DNA from: Collinsella aerofaciens
GTDB lineage: Bacteria > Actinomycetota > Coriobacteriia > Coriobacteriales > Coriobacteriaceae
Assembly: GCF_019131995.1 (NCBI RefSeq)
Contig: NZ_JAHONA010000015.1
Location: 1-49,568 of the forward strand
DNA: 49,568 bases
Direction: 5' to 3'
The notes beneath the pieces are model-generated. The model was not told where the DNA came from. It ran no database searches and saw only the letters and a program-made list of their open reading frames with translations. A program made the translations under genes and the position numbers. Numbering within the stretch: position 1 is the stretch's first letter; each line of letters starts with the position of its first letter. Of the stretch, positions 34,862 to 42,958 are shown in pieces.

Positions 34862-35947
34862 CTATTCCTCTTTGGCAAGATCGAAGGTCACGGTGATACG
34901 ATCACGCGAAACACGGATCTTTGGGTCGCCGCAAAGATTGAGATAGTACCGGGCGGCAAGGTCATTAAAGTCGCGCTCCACAGCACGCGAAAACTGTGCC
35001 ATGTCATCCTTGGCAATACGCAGCCCACGACGATCCTTCGCGAGATCGACAGGAGCCGGCGCATGCGAGGATGAGTCACGCTCGCGCAGCAGACGCGCAG
35101 TCACACCGCGAACGGGCTTAATCTGCCCTGCCAAAATGCGATGGGCCGTGCGCTCGGACATTTCAAGACCCAAACCCGAACAAATACGAATAAAGTCCTC
35201 GGCATCAGAGGCAAGGCCTAAACGATCGACAACCGGAAGCTCGCTCTCATCATCAATAAACAGGAGACGAGACGTATCGAGCCGACTTGACGCCTGAGCA
35301 TAAAGGGTCGCGGCAATCTCAGACGGAGAACCAAGATAGACATCGCAACCACGCAACTCCTCGAGCGCAAACTCACAGGCAGCGCGAATAATATTATGCG
35401 GACCGCGAGCACAGACATAACGTCCGTCCTCATCCTTGACGGCCTGGGGCCAGCTGGACTGATCGGCACGCTCGCTGAGGCGGTCGGCCGCAACGCTCAC
35501 CTTAAAGGCTGAGCCAAGATCGACACCAGACGTGACCACGCGGGCCTCGTCGGTGTTCTGCTTGATCGAAAACAATGCCATGCCACGACCGTGAACGCCC
35601 CAACGGTCCATCTTCATGCTCTCGAGCTTTGAGGTAACGCGAGCATCGAAGATTCGCTCTTGCATATCCTGCGGAACACCCGAGCCGTTATCCAGAAAGA
35701 CAAGCGTGCGGACGCCATCTTCCTTGGTCGTGGCGAGATAGACCTTGTCGGCGCCGGCATCGCGAGCATTACGGAGCATTTCGATGACGATATCCTCGAC
35801 ATGCTGAATGTCGTGCTTTGCCTGGCGCCGCTCGGCCTCCGAAACGCGGAGGCGGACATACCCCTCGCCAAGGTTCTCCTCGACGCGAAGGTTGCCCTCC
35901 CCCGACATCGACGCGATAAATGAGATGAGCTCGTTCGCGTCGCTCAT
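34862..35947 (-). CDS. GHKL (HSP90-like) ATPase of unknown function
   Basis: 361 residues. A Bergerat-fold ATPase is visible: N box EDIVIEMLRNARDAGAD (E56, N60), G1 box LDNGSGVP (D86, G88, G90), and a glycine lid GVHGRGMALF (117-126). There is no histidine-kinase phosphoacceptor, MutL or GyrB-type transducer motif. The C-terminal 200 residues are unfamiliar to me. The start codon lies 1 base beyond the rny stop, without a Shine-Dalgarno sequence, so translation probably depends on rny. It occupies the place of ymdB between rny and spoVS. I assign no function. Confidence 0.75.
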   Translation of the reverse strand: MSDANELISFIASMSGEGNLRVEENLGEGYVRLRVSEAERRQAKHDIQHVEDIVIEMLRNARDAGADKVYLATTKEDGVRTLVFLDNGSGVPQDMQERIFDARVTSKLESMKMDRWGVHGRGMALFSIKQNTDEARVVTSGVDLGSAFKVSVAADRLSERADQSSWPQAVKDEDGRYVCARGPHNIIRAACEFALEELRGCDVYLGSPSEIAATLYAQASSRLDTSRLLFIDDESELPVVDRLGLASDAEDFIRICSGLGLEMSERTAHRILAGQIKPVRGVTARLLRERDSSSHAPAPVDLAKDRRGLRIAKDDMAQFSRAVERDFNDLAARYYLNLCGDPKIRVSRDRITVTFDLAKEE

Positions 35948-35948
35948 A

Positions 35949-37499
35949 TTATTTAGCGATATCGACAGCGCGGCTCTCGCGAATCACGACGACGCGCACC
36001 TGACCGGGATACTCCATCTCTTCCTCGATCTGATGGGCGATATCGTGAGCCAGAACCGTGGACTGGGCATCGGAGATCTTGTCCGGCTGAACCATGACGT
36101 GGACCTCGCGACCGGCCTGCATGGCATAGGTACGCTCGACGCCGTCATGAGAGTTGGCGATCTCCTCGAGCTTCTCAAGACGCTTGATGTAGTTCTCGGC
36201 AGACTCGCGACGGGCACCGGGGCGAGAGGCAGAGACAGCATCGGCGGCCTGCACCAGGACATCGAGCACCGTGTTGGGGTCGACATCGGCATGGTGAGCC
36301 TCGATAGCGTGGACGATAACGGGCTTCTCGCCATAACGGCGGGCAAGCTCAGCGCCGATGACGGCATGCGGCCCCTCGACGTCATGGTCGATTGCCTTGC
36401 CCAGGTCATGAAGCAGGCCGGCGCGCTTGGCGGTCACAACGTCCAGGCCAAGCTCGGAAGCCATCACGCCGCAGAGATCAGAGACCTCGAGGGAGTGCTG
36501 AAGCACGTTCTGACCAAACGAAGTACGGTAGCGCAAGGCACCAAGGGTCTTGACGATCTCGGGGTGCAGGTCGTGGATGCCGGTATCGAAGGCAGCCTGC
36601 TCGCCAGCCTCGCGCACGCGCTGCTGAACCAGGTCGGCAGCCTTGTGATACATCTCCTCAATGCGGGCGGGATGAATGCGGCCGTCAGCAATGAGGTTCT
36701 CGAGGGCAACACGGGCGGTCTCACGACGGACCGGATCGAAGCTCGAAAGAACGACGGTCTCGGGCGTGTCGTCGATCACGAGGTTGACGCCGGAAACCTG
36801 CTCGAAGGTGCGGATGTTGCGACCCTCGCGACCGATGATACGGCCCTTGAGGTCATCAGAGGGAATGTGCACGGAGGTAACGGTGACCTCGGCAGTGTGG
36901 TCGGCAGCGCAGCGCTGAATCGCCAGGGACAGAATCTCCTGGGCGGTCTTGTGGCACTCTGCGCGAACCTGCTGCTCGGACTCGCGAATGATCGTGGCGG
37001 CCTCGTGGGTGACCTCGCCGCGAACCTTATCGAGGAGCTCCTTGTGGGCATCCTCGCGGGTAAGGTCGGCGATACGCTCGAGCTCGGAGGTCTGCTTTGC
37101 GCAGAGCTCCTCGAGCTCACGGGAGCGCTTCTCGACCTGACCGGCCTGGCTGGACAGCTGGTGCTCACGCTTGTCAAGAGCGTCGTTTCGGCGATCGAGG
37201 GACTCCTCGCGCTGCATCACACGGTTCTCGAGCGTACGAATCTCGCTCTTACGCTGCTTGTCCTCGGCCTCGGCGGCCTGCTTGTTCTTGATGATCTCCT
37301 CTTTAGCCTCGAGCAGAGCCTCTTTTTTGAGGGTCTCGGCCTGACGCTTAGCATCACCGATCAGGGACTCAGCCTGTGCGTGTGCCGACTGGATCTTTTC
37401 GTCGGCCTCGTGAAGACTACCCTGCTTGGCGGTGCGCATGTAGGCGATGGCGGCGATGGCACCCAAAACGATGCCAACGAGCGCTGCGATGATAGGCAT
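35949..37499 (-). CDS. rny: ribonuclease Y
   Basis: Membrane-anchored endoribonuclease that starts mRNA decay in many Gram-positive bacteria. It is 516 residues long. One N-terminal span is followed by a long coiled coil (about 25-190), a KH domain with [19 protein letters not shown] and an HD domain with [14 protein letters not shown] chose the ATG at 37499, 5 bases after AAGGAG; a GTG 6 bases upstream overlaps the ribosome-binding site. A hairpin (37535-37560) lies in the leader. RNase J is also encoded in this window (47252-48922). Confidence 0.95.
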   Translation of the reverse strand: MPIIAALVGIVLGAIAAIAYMRTAKQGSLHEADEKIQSAHAQAESLIGDAKRQAETLKKEALLEAKEEIIKNKQAAEAEDKQRKSEIRTLENRVMQREESLDRRNDALDKREHQLSSQAGQVEKRSRELEELCAKQTSELERIADLTREDAHKELLDKVRGEVTHEAATIIRESEQQVRAECHKTAQEILSLAIQRCAADHTAEVTVTSVHIPSDDLKGRIIGREGRNIRTFEQVSGVNLVIDDTPETVVLSSFDPVRRETARVALENLIADGRIHPARIEEMYHKAADLVQQRVREAGEQAAFDTGIHDLHPEIVKTLGALRYRTSFGQNVLQHSLEVSDLCGVMASELGLDVVTAKRAGLLHDLGKAIDHDVEGPHAVIGAELARRYGEKPVIVHAIEAHHADVDPNTVLDVLVQAADAVSASRPGARRESAENYIKRLEKLEEIANSHDGVERTYAMQAGREVHVMVQPDKISDAQSTVLAHDIAHQIEEEMEYPGQVRVVVIRESRAVDIAK

Positions 37500-37699
37500 G
37501 CTCACTCCTTTTTATGGATTCGTTACACAACAAAGCGAACCGTCCTTACGAACGGCTCGCGACATTTGAGTAATATGGGCGCAGCTTATGCGGGTCGGAT
37601 ACAGATAAACATATAAACAAACTCATCACAGATGAGCACATATCACAAAGCAAATGACAGTGTTTATCGTACGTTGAACCACAACAACTGTCAAATAAA

Positions 37700-37742
37700 T
37701 GGCCCCGGCACGGCGGCTAAAACGCGGTGAACGGCAGGGCCA
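37700..37742 (-). terminator. weak hairpin after recX
   Basis: On the - strand TGGCCCT pairs with GGGGCCA, with an irregular inner stem, followed by TTTATTTG. It starts about 15 bases after the recX stop and is the only candidate terminator between recX and rny. Confidence 0.35.
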
Positions 37743-37756
37743 CAAAACGCATACGC

Positions 37757-38449
37757 CTAAACCGCACATTCCTCGCGTTCGGCATCGAGGCGTGCCTTAA
37801 CGGCATCGGCGGCGATGTGATACGAGAAGCCCTTGCCCATCAAAAACCGAACCAGTTTTTCGAATCCGCGCGTCTCTGGAACACGCCGCTTGGCGAGTAG
37901 GGCTGACGCACGCGCCAAATCGTCTTCGACGGCAAAATAATCCTCGGGATAACCGGGAATGTCATCGAGCACGACATGACGGCGCTTGAGCTCGGTCTCG
38001 ATTTTGCGCTGTCCCCAACCGCGCCGCTTGCGCTCCTCGATAAAGTACGAGCAAAAGCGGTTCTCGTCTAAAAAGTGATATTCGGTGGCGCGCTCGACGG
38101 CGAAATCGATCGCGGGCTGGTGAAAGCCGTAGCGAGCCAGCTTGTCACGGACCTCACCCGTCGCATGGTCGCGGCGCGATAACATCTCGGTCACCATGGT
38201 AAGCGCACATTTACGCTCGATGAGCTGCACCGCCTCACGAAAGTTGTCCCAATCACAGGGAAGATCGGGGCGGTTTTTGACATACAGCCGCGCGACCCGC
38301 ACGGGAATCCAAATGGACCGCTCAAAACCGCCCTCAAGCTCACAATCGATATGTGCGCAAGGCTTTTTGGACGCATACCCGCTCGAGAACGAGGAGGCCG
38401 CCTTCTTGTCGGGAAAGACGACCGTGGCCTCGGTCACCGTATACGACAT
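37757..38449 (-). CDS. recX: regulatory protein RecX
   Basis: Small helical modulator of RecA filaments, 230 residues. RecX repeats are visible: ALTMVTEMLSRRDHATGEVR with DKLARYGF, then FCSYFIEERKRRGWGQRKIE and the C-terminal FLMGKGFSYHIAADAVK. It lies 11 bases after recA in the same direction, the standard arrangement, so it should share the LexA-controlled transcript. The first 45 residues are not typical of the family. Confidence 0.9.
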   Translation of the reverse strand: MSYTVTEATVVFPDKKAASSFSSGYASKKPCAHIDCELEGGFERSIWIPVRVARLYVKNRPDLPCDWDNFREAVQLIERKCALTMVTEMLSRRDHATGEVRDKLARYGFHQPAIDFAVERATEYHFLDENRFCSYFIEERKRRGWGQRKIETELKRRHVVLDDIPGYPEDYFAVEDDLARASALLAKRRVPETRGFEKLVRFLMGKGFSYHIAADAVKARLDAEREECAV

Positions 38450-38460
38450 GAGCGTAACCG

Positions 38461-39609
38461 CTACTCGTCGTCATCATCGAGCATGGCGGAACCATCGATG
38501 GCGTAAAGCTCGTCAAACTCCTCAGGCGCAGGCTGATCGGTCAGCTCGACCTCGGACGGAGCATCGTCATCAAACTCAAGTCCGCAGGCAAGGCGGACCT
38601 TATGCTCAATCTCGTCGGCACAATCGGGGTGTTCGCGCAGGAACGCCTTGGCGGCCTCGCGACCGTTGCCGAGCTTGTCCTCGCCATAGGCAAACCAGGA
38701 GCCCATCTTCTTGCAGATGCCGCACTCGACAGCCATGTCCAGAATCGAGCCCTCCTTAGAGATGCCCGTACCGTACATGATGTCGAACTCAGCAGAACGG
38801 AACGGAGCCGCCACCTTGTTCTTAACGACCTTGGCGCGCACGCGGTTACCGATAACCTCGTCCTTAAGCTTAATGCTGTCGATGCGGCGAATGTCGATAC
38901 GAACCGAAGAGAAGAACTTAAGGGCGCGGCCGCCCGTCGTAGTCTCGGGGTTGCCGAACATGACGCCGATCTTCTCACGCAGCTGGTTAATGAAGATGCA
39001 CGTCGTGTTGGACTTGGACAGCGAGCCGGCGAGCTTGCGGAGCGCCTGGCTCATCAGGCGAGCCTGAAGACCGACCGTAGTGTCGCCGATTTCTCCCTCG
39101 ATCTCGGCACGCGGGGTCAGCGCGGCGACGGAGTCGACGACGATGGCATCGATGGCACCAGAACGCACAAGCATGTCAACGATTTCGAGCGCCTGCTCAC
39201 CCGTATCGGGCTGGGAAATGAGCACCTCGTCGATATCCACACCGATGCGCGCGGCATACGTGGGATCGAGCGCGTGCTCGGCATCGATAAATGCCACAAC
39301 GCCACCCATTGCCTGGGCCTCGGCCAAGATCTCGAGCGAAAGCGTCGTCTTACCGGAGGACTCGGGACCGTAGATCTCGACGATTCGGCCGCGCGGCACA
39401 CCGCCGATACCCAGAGCGGCATCGAGTGCCAGAGCGCCCGTAGGGATGGCCTCGACCTCGAGCTCGGGGCCACCGTCGCCGTACCTCATGATGGAACCCT
39501 GGCCGAATTTCTTCTCGATCTCGGCCTTGGTGGTGGCGATCATCTCATCGCGCTCTTTACCCGTCGTGCGAGCATGAACGGTACGTACGGGACCTGAATT
39601 CTTGGCCAT
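38461..39609 (-). CDS. recA: recombinase RecA
   Basis: Strand-exchange ATPase and SOS coprotease, 382 residues. Walker [10 protein letters not shown] (81-89), the MAW motif region [10 protein letters not shown], the L2 loop around [20 protein letters not shown], and an acidic C-terminal tail. AAGAGGAGGGC precedes the ATG at 39609; an upstream in-frame start would overlap the ribosome-binding site. A promoter and LexA box lie directly upstream. Confidence 0.98.
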   Translation of the reverse strand: MAKNSGPVRTVHARTTGKERDEMIATTKAEIEKKFGQGSIMRYGDGGPELEVEAIPTGALALDAALGIGGVPRGRIVEIYGPESSGKTTLSLEILAEAQAMGGVVAFIDAEHALDPTYAARIGVDIDEVLISQPDTGEQALEIVDMLVRSGAIDAIVVDSVAALTPRAEIEGEIGDTTVGLQARLMSQALRKLAGSLSKSNTTCIFINQLREKIGVMFGNPETTTGGRALKFFSSVRIDIRRIDSIKLKDEVIGNRVRAKVVKNKVAAPFRSAEFDIMYGTGISKEGSILDMAVECGICKKMGSWFAYGEDKLGNGREAAKAFLREHPDCADEIEHKVRLACGLEFDDDAPSEVELTDQPAPEEFDELYAIDGSAMLDDDDE

Positions 39610-39639
39610 GAATAGCCCTCCTCTTAACAACCTGCATCG

Positions 39640-39668
39640 ATAATAAACGAACGGCTGTTCGTGGTCAA
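39640..39668 (-). promoter_or_regulatory. recA promoter with LexA box in the spacer
   Basis: On the - strand TTGACC (39663-39668), 17-base spacer, TATTAT (39640-39645). The spacer contains the LexA box CGAACAGCCGTTCG (39648-39661), a perfect GAAC-N4-GTTC. Confidence 0.9.
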
Positions 39669-39710
39669 CCGTTCAAATAAATCATATGCAGGCGGTCTTT
39701 CCAAAAACCA

Positions 39711-39760
39711 ACCAAACGCCGACCAAACACTGACCAAATGCTTGACCACAAAGGACCAAA
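39711..39760 (-). repeat. helically phased TTTGGT repeats upstream of recA
   Basis: ACCAAA or ACCACA on the + strand begins at 39711, 39722, 39733, 39745 and 39755, spacings 11, 11, 12 and 10. On the recA coding strand these are TTTGGT-type motifs on one face of the helix, about 45-95 bases upstream of the -35 element. Confidence 0.65.
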
Positions 39761-39835
39761 TATGAACAAGGCAGGCAAAATTACATCTACAACCAGCACA
39801 AACGCCAAATGAGCCTAAGGTCCCTATCTCCACAA

Positions 39836-39859
39836 TTAAGGGGCCCGGAGGCCCCTTAA
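39836..39859. terminator. palindromic hairpin between cinA and recA
   Basis: Perfect TTAAGGGGCC/GGCCCCTTAA with a 4-base loop, 8 bases beyond the cinA stop. Only a weak T-rich tail follows on the - strand, so termination may be partial. Confidence 0.5.
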
Positions 39860-39866
39860 AACACGT

Positions 39867-40397
39867 CTATTCCATAGAATCGAGCACGCAGACAATGCGA
39901 CCCAGTGCCTCCGCGACCGCATGGGCACGAACACACGAACGATCGCCCTCATAGCGACAACGAATGGAGTCCACAACCGGCACGCCCCCATCGGCAGAAC
40001 GATGCGCCCAGCCAATATAGAAAGTGCCCGCCGGATCGTCCTCAGTACCACCGCCGGGGCCGGCATAACCCGTTGCGCTCACTGCAATATCGCTCTGGTA
40101 CAACTCCAGCGAACCCGACGCCATCTCGCGCGCAGTTTGGTGCGACACCGCGGTGTAGCGGTCGAGCGTCTCCTGCTCAACACCCAGCACGCGATGCTTA
40201 ATCTCATCGCAGTACGTCACCGCACCACCGCGCAGCACCGCCGAGGCACCAGGGATATCGGCGATCGTCGAGGCGATCATGCCAGCTGTCAGAGATTCAG
40301 CCGTCGAAACCGTCACGCCACGTAAACTTGCACGCTCGACAATATCGCGCGCCAGCTCCTCGTTATGTGCGGAAATCTGCTCAAAAGAGTCCGTCAT
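39867..40397 (-). CDS. cinA: CinA-type nicotinamide-nucleotide amidohydrolase
   Basis: Short form with only the CinA C-terminal (PncC) domain, which deamidates nicotinamide mononucleotide; the N-terminal MoeA-like half found in many CinA proteins is absent. About 176 residues. Signature STAESLTAGMIASTIADIPG and later SATGYAGPGGGTEDDPAGT. I chose the ATG at 40397; a TTG at 40403 is possible. Neither has a strong ribosome-binding site. It sits between pgsA and recA as in Bacillus. Confidence 0.92.
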   Translation of the reverse strand: MTDSFEQISAHNEELARDIVERASLRGVTVSTAESLTAGMIASTIADIPGASAVLRGGAVTYCDEIKHRVLGVEQETLDRYTAVSHQTAREMASGSLELYQSDIAVSATGYAGPGGGTEDDPAGTFYIGWAHRSADGGVPVVDSIRCRYEGDRSCVRAHAVAEALGRIVCVLDSME

Positions 40398-40409
40398 ACC
40401 CAACAGGAC

Positions 40410-41048
40410 CTAGACCGAAAAGACGATCTTGCGGCAGTTCCAGAAGTACTGGGCGCCCGAGATAACGGTCAGGACAACGGCAACGGCGTACAGGAAGCGC
40501 GACACCGAGTAGATGCCGAGCGTCAGCGCCACCGGGCCAAGGTGCAAGCCGGCCATAGCAAAAACGCACAGGTAACCGCAAATGGAGACCATCGTGGTTG
40601 CCGTCTTGTACTTACCGAGCTTATCAGCCGCAACGACCACACCGGCCGCACTCGCGACCATGCGAAGGGCGCTCACCAGAAGCTCACGGAACAGGATAAT
40701 GAACACGGACCACACGGTCACCGCGCCAAAATCCAAGAACAGCAGCAGGGCCGAGAACACGAGCAGCTTATCGGCGATGGGGTCCAAGAACTTACCGAAG
40801 TCGGTGATCTCGTTGCGCGAACGCGCCAGATAACCGTCGACCTTATCGGTGCACGACAGGATCACATACAGAATGAAGGCAGCGGCGGCGAGCGGGCCGT
40901 CGAAGGTGCTCCAATCCGTACCGGCAACACTCGTGTGAGAAAGCGCCGACACGATCATGAACACCGGGATAAAGACGATGCGAACGCACGTCACGATGTT
41001 GGCGGGCGTCCAAACACTCGTCAGTTCCTTATTGCTCTCGTTTGCCAC
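40410..41048 (-). CDS. pgsA: CDP-diacylglycerol--glycerol-3-phosphate 3-phosphatidyltransferase
   Basis: Makes phosphatidylglycerol phosphate. It is 212 residues long with several membrane spans. NIVTCVRIVFIPVF is typical of the N-terminus, and the CDP-alcohol phosphotransferase signature is in DKVDGYLARSRNEITDFGKF followed by LDPIADK. It follows rimO by 9 bases and precedes cinA by about 12 bases. Confidence 0.93.
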   Translation of the reverse strand: MANESNKELTSVWTPANIVTCVRIVFIPVFMIVSALSHTSVAGTDWSTFDGPLAAAAFILYVILSCTDKVDGYLARSRNEITDFGKFLDPIADKLLVFSALLLFLDFGAVTVWSVFIILFRELLVSALRMVASAAGVVVAADKLGKYKTATTMVSICGYLCVFAMAGLHLGPVALTLGIYSVSRFLYAVAVVLTVISGAQYFWNCRKIVFSV

Positions 41049-41057
41049 GATGCTCTC

Positions 41058-42407
41058 CTACTCCACAACATGGCCGATAAGCTCATAGCAGAAGCTATCG
41101 GTAAACTCGACAGTCAGAATATCGCCCACGGACGCCTCGCTGGCGTCCAAGTGGACCGCGCCATCGGAATCGGGCGCCTGGAACCAGGCATGGCCGATCA
41201 GCTCGGCGCCGTCCTCGGTTTCTTCGATACCGTCGACGATCACCTGGGCGCGCTCGCCCACATGTGCGGCGGTGGCGGCAAAACCGAGCGACTCGGCCAG
41301 GTCCATGGCCTCCTGGGCGCGCTCGAGCTTGACCTCTTCGTCGACCTGACCCTCCATCTTAGCGGCCAGGCTGCCCTCCTCCTGCGAGTAGGCAAAGACG
41401 CTCGTGTAGTCAAAGCCGACGGTGTCCATAAAGTCGATAAGGTCGCGGAACTCGTCGTCGGTCTCGGTCGGGAAGCCGACCATAGCCGTGGAACGGATCA
41501 CGATGCCGGGGATACGCTCACGCAGATCGCGGAACAGGTCCTCGAGCTCCTGGCGCGAACCGGAACGGCGCATAGCCTTGAGGATGCGCGCGTCGCAGTG
41601 CTGCACGGGGATATCGATATAGGGCAGCACCTCGGGCGTATCGCGAATCGTATCGATAAGCTCATCGGTCATGCCCTCGGGCTGCAGATAGAGCACGCGG
41701 ACCCAGACGTTGTGCGGGCGCACGGCCTCGGCGACGGCACGCAGCAGCTGCGCCAGATTGCGCGGCGAGCCCTCGGCGACATCCTCGTCAGTAAAGTCGG
41801 TGCCCCAAATACCCGTGTCCTGGCCGATCAGCACGATCTCGCGCACACCGCCGGCAACCAGGTCGCGTACCTCGGAGATAATGCTCTCGGCATTGCGCGA
41901 ATGATAGCGACCGCGAATATAGGGGATCATGCAGAAGCTGCAGAAGCGGTTGCAGCCATCGGAAATCTTGACGTAAGCAACGGCGCCCTCGACGGTACGC
42001 TTGACCTGAGGGATATAGGCTGCGATCTCACGCACGACACCCAGCACGCCATCGATGACCGCCACGATGCCGTCCTCCTCGTCGGCCTTCACAAAGGCAG
42101 CGACCTCGGGCAGCTCGTCAGGCAGGTCGTCGCCATAGCGCGACGGCACACAGCCGCACATAACGATGGGGCAAGAACGAACGCCGTCCTGAACCTCGTT
42201 GGCGAGCTCGAGCGTGGTCTCGATGCTCTCGGACGTTGCGGAGGCGAGGAACGAGCAAGTATTGACGATGGCGATATCGGCATCCTGCGGGTCGAATGCC
42301 TCCTCGTAGCCCGCGGCGGTCAAAAGAGAACGCATGCGGTCGGTGTCAACCTCGTTCTTAGCGCACCCGAGGGTGATGTAGAGCACGGAGCCCAACGGTG
42401 TATCCAT
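41058..42407 (-). CDS. rimO: ribosomal protein S12 methylthiotransferase RimO
   Basis: Radical SAM enzyme of the MiaB family, 449 residues. The UPF0004 domain begins ITLGCAKNEVDTDRM, the pattern of RimO rather than MiaB. The radical SAM motif is in CNRFCSFCMIPYIRGRY, and a C-terminal TRAM domain is present. Modifies an Asp of ribosomal protein S12. The neighbouring pgsA and ftsK fit the common ftsK-rimO-pgsA arrangement. Confidence 0.93.
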   Translation of the reverse strand: MDTPLGSVLYITLGCAKNEVDTDRMRSLLTAAGYEEAFDPQDADIAIVNTCSFLASATSESIETTLELANEVQDGVRSCPIVMCGCVPSRYGDDLPDELPEVAAFVKADEEDGIVAVIDGVLGVVREIAAYIPQVKRTVEGAVAYVKISDGCNRFCSFCMIPYIRGRYHSRNAESIISEVRDLVAGGVREIVLIGQDTGIWGTDFTDEDVAEGSPRNLAQLLRAVAEAVRPHNVWVRVLYLQPEGMTDELIDTIRDTPEVLPYIDIPVQHCDARILKAMRRSGSRQELEDLFRDLRERIPGIVIRSTAMVGFPTETDDEFRDLIDFMDTVGFDYTSVFAYSQEEGSLAAKMEGQVDEEVKLERAQEAMDLAESLGFAATAAHVGERAQVIVDGIEETEDGAELIGHAWFQAPDSDGAVHLDASEASVGDILTVEFTDSFCYELIGHVVE

Positions 42408-42434
42408 GTTGGAGAGCAGTCCTTTCGATTGATA

Positions 42435-42932
42435 TTAGCGGTAGTTGGTGAACTGCAGCGGCTGGCCGTAGTCCTGGTCGCGCAGGAACTGGATCACGGT
42501 CTGCAACGCGTCCTTCGAAGCAGAGGAAACACGCAGCTTATCGGCCTCGATGGTCACCTTGACCTTGAGCTTTTGATCCTTGATGTCCTTGTTGATCTTC
42601 TTGGCGGTCGCCTGGTCGATACCCTCGACGATATGGCCGAGCACGCGCACGGTGCCGCCCGATGCCGCCTGCGGAGCATCCCACGAGACAGCCTTGAGGT
42701 CGATGCCGCGCTTGATGAGCTTGGAGCTCAGCACGTCGACAATCTGTTTGGAGACAAAGTCGGCCGGGGCGTTGATCGTAAAGAGCTTGTCGCCCTTCGA
42801 AAGCTCGATCGTGGCGCCGGAATCCTTAAGGTCATAGCGCTGGGAAATCTCGCGCGTGGTCTGCTGGAAGGCGTTGTCGACCTCTTGCATGTTGACCTCG
42901 GACACGACGTCGAAGCTGGAATCTTTAGCCAT
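42435..42932 (-). CDS. YajQ family nucleotide-binding protein
   Basis: 165 residues, the full family length. Starts MAKDSSFDVVSEVNMQEVDN, with AFQQTTREISQRYDLKDSGA and the C-terminal VRVSSASKDALQ-type block. Two RNP-like folds bind nucleotides; in some bacteria it binds cyclic di-GMP. Cellular role here unknown. GAAAGGAAAC precedes the ATG. Confidence 0.93.
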   Translation of the reverse strand: MAKDSSFDVVSEVNMQEVDNAFQQTTREISQRYDLKDSGATIELSKGDKLFTINAPADFVSKQIVDVLSSKLIKRGIDLKAVSWDAPQAASGGTVRVLGHIVEGIDQATAKKINKDIKDQKLKVKVTIEADKLRVSSASKDALQTVIQFLRDQDYGQPLQFTNYR

Positions 42933-42958
42933 GATGTTTCCTTTCGCGTACGAGCTGC

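Noticed and set aside
35808..37616. A 602-codon open frame on the + strand
   Set aside because: Antisense to rny and the GHKL ATPase start; the sequence is a Gly/Leu/Val-rich shadow of the coiled coil and KH-HD regions.
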